A stretch of 64,000 nucleotides of DNA from Effrenium voratum (lineage: Eukaryota; Sar; Dinophyceae; Suessiales; Symbiodiniaceae). Made by a program: the position numbers and the translations under genes. The notes under the pieces were generated by a model. It did no database searches and was not told the origin of the DNA. It saw only the letters and a list, made by a program, of their open reading frames with translations. Shown piece after piece: positions 59,005 to 64,000 of the stretch. How positions within the stretch are numbered: the stretch's first letter is position 1; each line of letters begins with the position of its first letter. The stretch covers positions 36,001 to 100,000 of the forward strand of contig CAUJNA010003239.1 of assembly GCA_963377175.1 (NCBI GenBank), read 5' to 3'.

Positions 59005-60653
59005 CTGGCGCCGCTGCTCCCAGCGCTCCTCTCGGCGGCCTCGCTTAGATCTGGCTGGTTCAAGTAAACCTCCTGCTGTAAACACTCTAGGGGTATCTTC
59101 CCCATTCTTTCCAAGGATCCTTCTCTGGAAAACCTCCGGAAACCCAGAGAAAACGGCCGGTTTTTGGAAAGAACGATGGTTGAAAAGAATGGGGAATCAA
59201 ACCCTAGAAACAATATCTGTAATCTCCCAGTCAAACCGGGATTGTGTGGAAGCACCCCTGCGAAGCGGACCAGGTTGGTTTGTCTGCCCGTCAGTTCTGT
59301 CCCTATGGGAGGTCATATAGTAGCAATGCACGCAGCCACGATAAGAATTGAGCAGCGATTCGCTGATCACTAAAAAAGAAGAGCACAAAACGCAGGCTTC
59401 AATGAGCAGTGACACTGTGGCAGGCATGATATTCAAAGATCATTGGCGGGCCACACACACTTCCAAGCTTCGACTCCTGCCTTCCTTTCCAGCAGGCGGC
59501 TGCTGCTTCACCTTGGCGGCACAACTAAGTTAGAGCATAGATCCAGGCAAGGCATGAAGCAAAGATCCTAGCTAGCCGAAGTCGGCTTCGTCGGGATTTG
59601 TCGTTGCAGGCACACAACTTGAGCCCCTTCTGGCCCGCAAGCAGGTAGCAAATGGCTTGCCCCATCCGTCAACCTCCAGGACCTCAGCTTCCGAGGCGCT
59701 GCCGGGCCGGCGCTGCTGGGCCGCCGCACTCGCACCACCTGCGAAAGACTTTGGCTGCTCAGACTGGCCCGGTGGAAGTGCTGTTTCCTGTGGCTCTGAT
59801 CGATCCTTTGACGGTTTTCAGGATCCTGTGTTTCCGGCTGGCAATTGAGACTCACAACCAGGTGGCCAATGCCCAGAAACTACAGTTTGATTTTAGCTTC
59901 TACTTTTGCCTGATTCAACATGCGTTCTGTCAACAAGGCATCTATTTCTTTCCCTTGAATTCCACTCCGGCAGTGCCCTTCTTGCCAATGCAACTCGAGG
60001 TTTTCTTCGCAGACCTGCTCGGAAGCCTCCACCTACGCTAAGAGCCCAGGCGGCCAGTGTCTGGCCTTTTCAGTACCGGTGCCTTTTCGTGTGCAAAGTA
60101 CGTGTTGCAACTGTTGCAAACACATGCACCTGACAACTGCGAGGCCCTGAGATTGGCCCATGCGCGATCTGACTAGAAAGGGCCTAGGTCCAAGGTGCTG
60201 AAAATGCCTGCCAAGCCAATGCAAATGCCTAGACTCTGGAAGGAATGCCATCTGAATGCTGCTCACTCTATCCACAATGATCAATATCCGGACAGCTCCG
60301 ATCACCAAAACAGTGGCCTGTGTCAGGCAAGCTCGGGCCTGCGGAGGTGAGAGGTTTTCCTTGTCGGGCGGCGCTTGCGATTCCACTCCCTTCTTTGCGG
60401 GCAGCATCTCGATGCCCTTCCTTGGCAAAACCGGAGCCGCGGAGGGGCTGGCTCCGAACAAGAAGGCGCTCTTGCTTGACAATCACTGAAAGGGCGCCGA
60501 TAATTTTCGTCTTGCGTCACCACCATACGGTTCCACTGTCCCGGCGTTTTTCTTCGTAAATTTGATCCGTGCGGCCGCTCCTCTCGCGGCCGGGGGGGGC
60601 GGTCCTCGTCCCGGTGTCGTTCCTCGGCCCCGCGCCGGATCTTGCCCAGCTTC
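59005..60653 (-). CDS. C-terminal tail exons of the kinase paralogue
   Basis: Candidate exons are 60565-60653 (KLGKIRRGAEERHRDED, basic, then Pro/Arg-rich over a C8 run), 60339-60470 (44 codons ending PPDKENLSPPQ before a GC donor), 59674-59738 (VVRVRRPSSAGPAAPRK) and 59005-59043 (RGRREERWEQRRQ before GC). The last matches REERYERRRQ at 49.1 kb in the other kinase gene, again before a GC donor, so the duplication covers the tail as well. The second exon holds a KEN motif followed by a proline, a classic APC/C degron context in cell-cycle kinases such as NEK2. The function of the tail is inferred only. Confidence 0.5.
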
Positions 60654-60943
60654 CTCAGCGCAAGCGGCGCCGCTGCTGTATTTTCTTGCAGGTTGCAGAC
60701 TAATTGAAAGAGCCCTCATGAGCTTCCTTTGAGGACTGCTGTATAAAGCTGATGGCTTCCGGAACAACTACGACAACGGACATGATCCATCAAATATAAA
60801 CTCTTCGTACGACTTCAATTCCGAGAATACTCCAAATGAATGCCCAGTTCACTGATTCACCATGCAGCATGTTGTTCAATTCACCAAGTCACCAGTCACT
60901 AGACTGCGCGAGGTCCCTTGGTTTTCCGTGCCCCGTACCGCAC

Positions 60944-62684
60944 CCGATGTATTCGGAGCGTCTCCAGGCGCCGCAGCAGCTCCTCGGCGCTGGGCCGCTT
61001 CGAAGCCTCGCGCGTCAGCAGCGAGGCCACCACCTCCGCGAAGTCCTCCAAACGCCACGACCGACGGGGACATCCACACGACACGACCCTCGAGGTGTTC
61101 TTTTGGCTGAAAATAGATGGGTGTCCCTGGTAGATGATTGAACCACCAGGTAAACCAGGAATCGCCATCTATTTTTCAACCAACGACTCGGAAGCATGTG
61201 GCCCTCTCTGCCGGCAAAGCCGTGCCATTTCAGCCGGACAGCCCCCAGTGATTGCGCCGCCTGTACAAAAACTCGGCGATTTCTTGTGCCCGTATCAGCT
61301 CAACGGCCCTACTACGGCTCCTGCGGCCGGAACCGGGGCAAAGCAGCATAGCGACCCCGCAGAACCGCCGCGATGATGTCCTGGTGTCGTGGCGCCCGGC
61401 TTACATGAGATCTTAGTGCCCGAGGCCCTAAGCTGCCGAAAACAAATACGCAAAGAGGGGCCATAGTCTTGCCGATCCCACCCAGTTTACTCGAGACCTG
61501 CAAAAGGCATGAGTTCCCGAGCGTTGCGGCAGGTAAAGGCTTTGGCTGTGTGAGTTGCAAAGTGACCAGCATGCAGTACCCTCCAACCGAAACCAAACAA
61601 AACAAAGAACCCGTGCATCTTGGCTTGGCTTGTGCCCCAACCAAAACCCACTTTGCAGCTGGACTGGTTCTGGCCATTGGCATGTCCTACTCGCTTGCCA
61701 GCAATCATCATGGGTGCTCATTGCTGCTCACTTACTAGAATGATCCCCAGTGAAGCCGTGACTGGTGTGCACACCTGGCAGGGACACCCGACATCTTTTT
61801 CGCAAGCTGACGGTTTGAACCCTTTCGCACTTCCAGCCCCAGATCCATTGCTAGCCCCTCACCCCGAATGCTTCAGCCTGGAGGTTGCTGCCCTTGAAGG
61901 GGAGCTCCAAAGACAAGAGCTCGTAAAGCACCACGCCCAGCGACCACAGGTCTGTGCTCTGGGAGTAGGGCCGGCCTGGCGAATGCCTCTGGCCTGACCT
62001 GGCCTGACCTGGCCTGATTGAATCGCAAGCCGGGCGGCGCAAAAACGGCGCGGGGGTCCTCAATACATTTTGCACGTTCCATTATTCTGGAAACGGCGGC
62101 AAATGGGCGTGCCGTTATGGTCCATGGATGACGCCTTTCATACGCAATACAACTTGCATCCGTCTGGCAAATTTGACCTTCCCAGCCAGGTGCATCCAGA
62201 TCAGCCTCTAGACCTTAAGATGCTTTACGATGAGCCCGGTGTTTGCACATTGGTGTCACCGTCATCCCGTCGTCCACCCGACATGGAGTGGGTTGGGCTC
62301 AGACACAAGCTGTGGGGGGAACTTCCACGAACTTCCCCGCTTGCTTTTGTACTGTGCAAGCCCCACAGCCGGCCACCAATGTGCAGGATGCCAACAAGTT
62401 GGTCCGCGGCACCCTATTGGTAGGACTGTGCCTCCTCCTGCACCTCGGAACAATGGCCTGAGGTCAACATGGTCAACCTCCTTTTGTGAAAACGCCTGTT
62501 CCGAGCTTCTGCCATTTTCCGCAGGATCTATCCCTAGACGCTGCCTTCGATCAGCTCGGGGGAGAGGTACAAAGGCGTGCCATAGAGCGACTGCAGCTGG
62601 ACCGTTCGCTCGGAGAGCTGGCGCGAGACCCCGAAGTCCCCCAGCTTGATGACGCCCTGGTCGTTCAGCAAGAGGTTCATGGTC
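60944..62684 (-). pseudogene. Truncated NEK-like kinase paralogue (catalytic C-lobe only)
   Basis: Four exons are seen: 62545-62684 ([20 protein letters not shown], then GTPLYLSPELIEG), 61878-61975 (GRPYSQSTDLWSLGVVLYEL, then LELPFKG), 61334-61380 (DIIAAVLRGRYAALP) and 60944-61088 (DFAEVVASLL, then KRPSAEELLRRLE). These are the DFG, SPE, DLWSLG and C-terminal helical regions of a NIMA-related (NEK) kinase. Two of the exons have exactly the lengths (98 and 47 nt) of their counterparts in the kinase at 51.2-55.6 kb. No N-lobe or HRD exon is visible upstream, and the first exon lacks the bases for D-I-K that follow HRD in the other copy. It is therefore probably catalytically dead or a decaying duplicate. 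Donors are GC, GC and GT. Confidence 0.65.
61092..61180. mobile_element. Family 2 element at a kinase acceptor site
   Basis: Inner arms GAAAATAGATGG and CCATCTATTTTTC surround GAACCACCAGGTAAACCAGG. Its outer end (minus strand AAAGAACACCTCGAG) supplies or abuts the AG acceptor of exon 60944-61088. Element and splice site coincide. Confidence 0.6.
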
Positions 62685-63239
62685 CTCGGAGTTTTGAACG
62701 CTTTAAAACTGAACCAATGCCAACAACGTACCCTCCAGGCATCGATACAAAGATGGTTAAGCACCTGGGTTGTAACGATGAATCGTAAGGCGTGCATACC
62801 ATCTTGCCACTGCTTTTGCGCCTAAACAACACAAGATTCGCTCATGCACGGACCAGCTGAGGTTTGAGAGACATCACAGCTTAAGCCCCGATTTCGTTCG
62901 ATTCAACAGCCAGACTTAAATCCGTCAATCTCAAGCACACCAAACAAGTTCAAGTGTTCTAACATAAGGTATGTCTCAAAAGGGCAACCCGCGCTTGTCA
63001 AGCCAGCCGTTACTCAAATCAGCCAAATGGTTCTTGACTTGGCAGTTTGGCGAGTGCTACACGTAACCCAATGGCCACAGGGCAACAGCAAGGCGGCTGT
63101 CAAGGACCCCGGGATGCACGACAGCTTTTCCGCGGCGCTGTCTCCACCACGGAATCTGCTCAGTTCCGTGCCAAACTCGCTGGCCGGCAGAGAGATAGGC
63201 CGCCAGTGTCTCCCCTGCAACGGAAACACCCGCATGTTG
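62685..63239. other. No gene seen
   Basis: It is the expected place for the HRD and hinge exons of the truncated kinase paralogue. Neither is present. Confidence 0.5.
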
Positions 63240-63513
63240 CGGTGGGAGCAAAACCATTCATCAACTGATCTCTGACCTCGTCAATGCAAAGCTCGGTCAG
63301 ATCTTCCCCACGGTCCCATCTCCCTGCCAAAGCTCCGGCGTAGAGAGCCTCTGTACACAGCCCTCTGGGAGCACCGGAGGAAATCTTCGCCATCTCTTCC
63401 CCGGAATCAAAGCGGGGCGGCGGAGCGCCATCTCTCCACTTTTCAGTTGCAGGCTCGGGCCGAGCAACTATCTGCTGCACTTCAAACCCTTGTGTAACAA
63501 TTCCCTCCAACAA
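63240..63513 (-). CDS. Possible exon, unrecognised protein
   Basis: An open frame of 117 codons contains an ATG at about 63396 (MAKISSGAPRGL) followed by GRWDRGEDLTELCIDEV. It lies between the UBA stop and the truncated kinase, where a 5' exon of the kinase paralogue would be expected. No family is recognised and the third-position GC bias is weaker than in the clear exons. It may be chance. Confidence 0.25.
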
Positions 63514-63674
63514 TCACAGGAGCTGCTAGGAGTTTGGAAGACCGGACCTTCCTTTTAGAAGCCCCTGCCCGGCTCCGTGATTGCTGGAAATCTGAATCAA
63601 TCTGAATAAGTAAAGCTTTGTTCTCGGCTCAACCCGGCACCATCACCCCAAAGCCACGTCTCAGATCATTCCGC

Positions 63675-63789
63675 TCACAGCAGATCGATGGCCTTGTCGA
63701 GGTTTCCCTGCACAGCGTGCAGGAGGTCCTCCAGGGTCTGGGGCTCCGCATGGAACCCCATCTCGTAGAGCTGCTGAATTTCCTCGGGT
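63675..63789 (-). CDS. Last exon of a gene ending in a UBA domain
   Basis: The exon follows an acceptor (TTTTGCAG) and reads PEEIQQLYEMGF, then LEDLLHAVQGNLDKAIDLL, and stops at TGA. The MGF motif near the start, the middle LLHAVQGNLDKA and the closing A-I-x-L-L match the three-helix ubiquitin-associated (UBA) fold, which binds ubiquitin. The stop directly after the third helix makes this the C-terminus of the protein. The rest of the gene lies beyond the right edge of the window, so the full protein cannot be named. It is on the same strand as every other exon here. Confidence 0.75.
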
Positions 63790-63960
63790 CTGCAAAAGAC
63801 CACCGCCGCCCACCAAAGACACACACAAAAATGGTACATAGGGCAACGAATTTTCTTAGGGGTGGATGTCACAACTGACAACTGAGCGGAACAAATGTTC
63901 CTTGCCTGCAAAAACTGAAATTCAGGCCGTGTGACTTCTGTGTGGGCGTACATGCGTGCG

Positions 63961-64000
63961 TACGTGTGTGTGTGTGTGTGTGTGCGTACGTGTGTGCGTA
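63961..64000. repeat. (TG)n microsatellite at the window edge
   Basis: (GT)n with GCGTAC interruptions, cut by the end of the window. Confidence 0.85.

Noticed and set aside
62070..62423. 117-codon plus-strand ORF
   Set aside because: It lies opposite the kinase paralogue's intron, with no splice signals, no family resemblance and no coding bias.

Overview
The window looks like nuclear DNA of a dinoflagellate, probably a Symbiodiniaceae-type genome. I infer this from many tiny exons (about 35-145 nt) all on the minus strand, introns that start with GC or GA as well as GT, very dense short inverted-repeat elements inside introns, long simple repeats, and a 16-base exact match to the 3' part of the dinoflagellate spliced leader. 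Nothing looks prokaryotic or organellar. Exon calls rest on reading frame, splice dinucleotides, phase agreement between neighbours and family resemblance. No transcript or database evidence was available.

Layout, in the direction of transcription (right to left): the last exon of a gene with a C-terminal UBA domain (63.7-63.8 kb); a truncated NEK-like protein kinase paralogue with a long basic/proline-rich tail (62.7-59.0 kb); a 0.8 kb ladder of simple tetranucleotide arrays (57.9-58.7 kb); a complete-looking NEK-like kinase (55.6-51.2 kb, tail perhaps to 47.8 kb); and then a very large gene, or run of genes, from 47.3 to 3.2 kb. The large gene encodes filamin-type Ig-like repeats (47-16 kb), some PA14-like segments, and complement-control (CCP/Sushi)-like cysteine modules (15.4-3.2 kb). 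Several exon chains join in phase across introns.

The introns carry the mobile elements. A 4.7 kb tyrosine-recombinase retrotransposon (5623-10337) has the split direct repeat plan A1 / ORFs / B1-A2 / B2 and the order YR-RT-RNaseH. Two paralogous, uninterrupted LAGLIDADG homing-endonuclease-like ORFs (about 410-430 codons, both motifs intact) sit in two introns of the large gene, on the same strand, and in each case the flanking exons join in phase. A 1.2 kb TA-flanked inverted-repeat element holds a 52-bp minisatellite. At least five families of short (about 90-140 bp) non-autonomous elements are scattered through introns; family 1 makes 4-bp and family 2 makes 8-bp target duplications, which is how introners behave.

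The most notable points are the nuclear intron-borne LAGLIDADG pair, the YR-RT-RH retrotransposon with split direct repeats, and the introner-like families that touch splice junctions.
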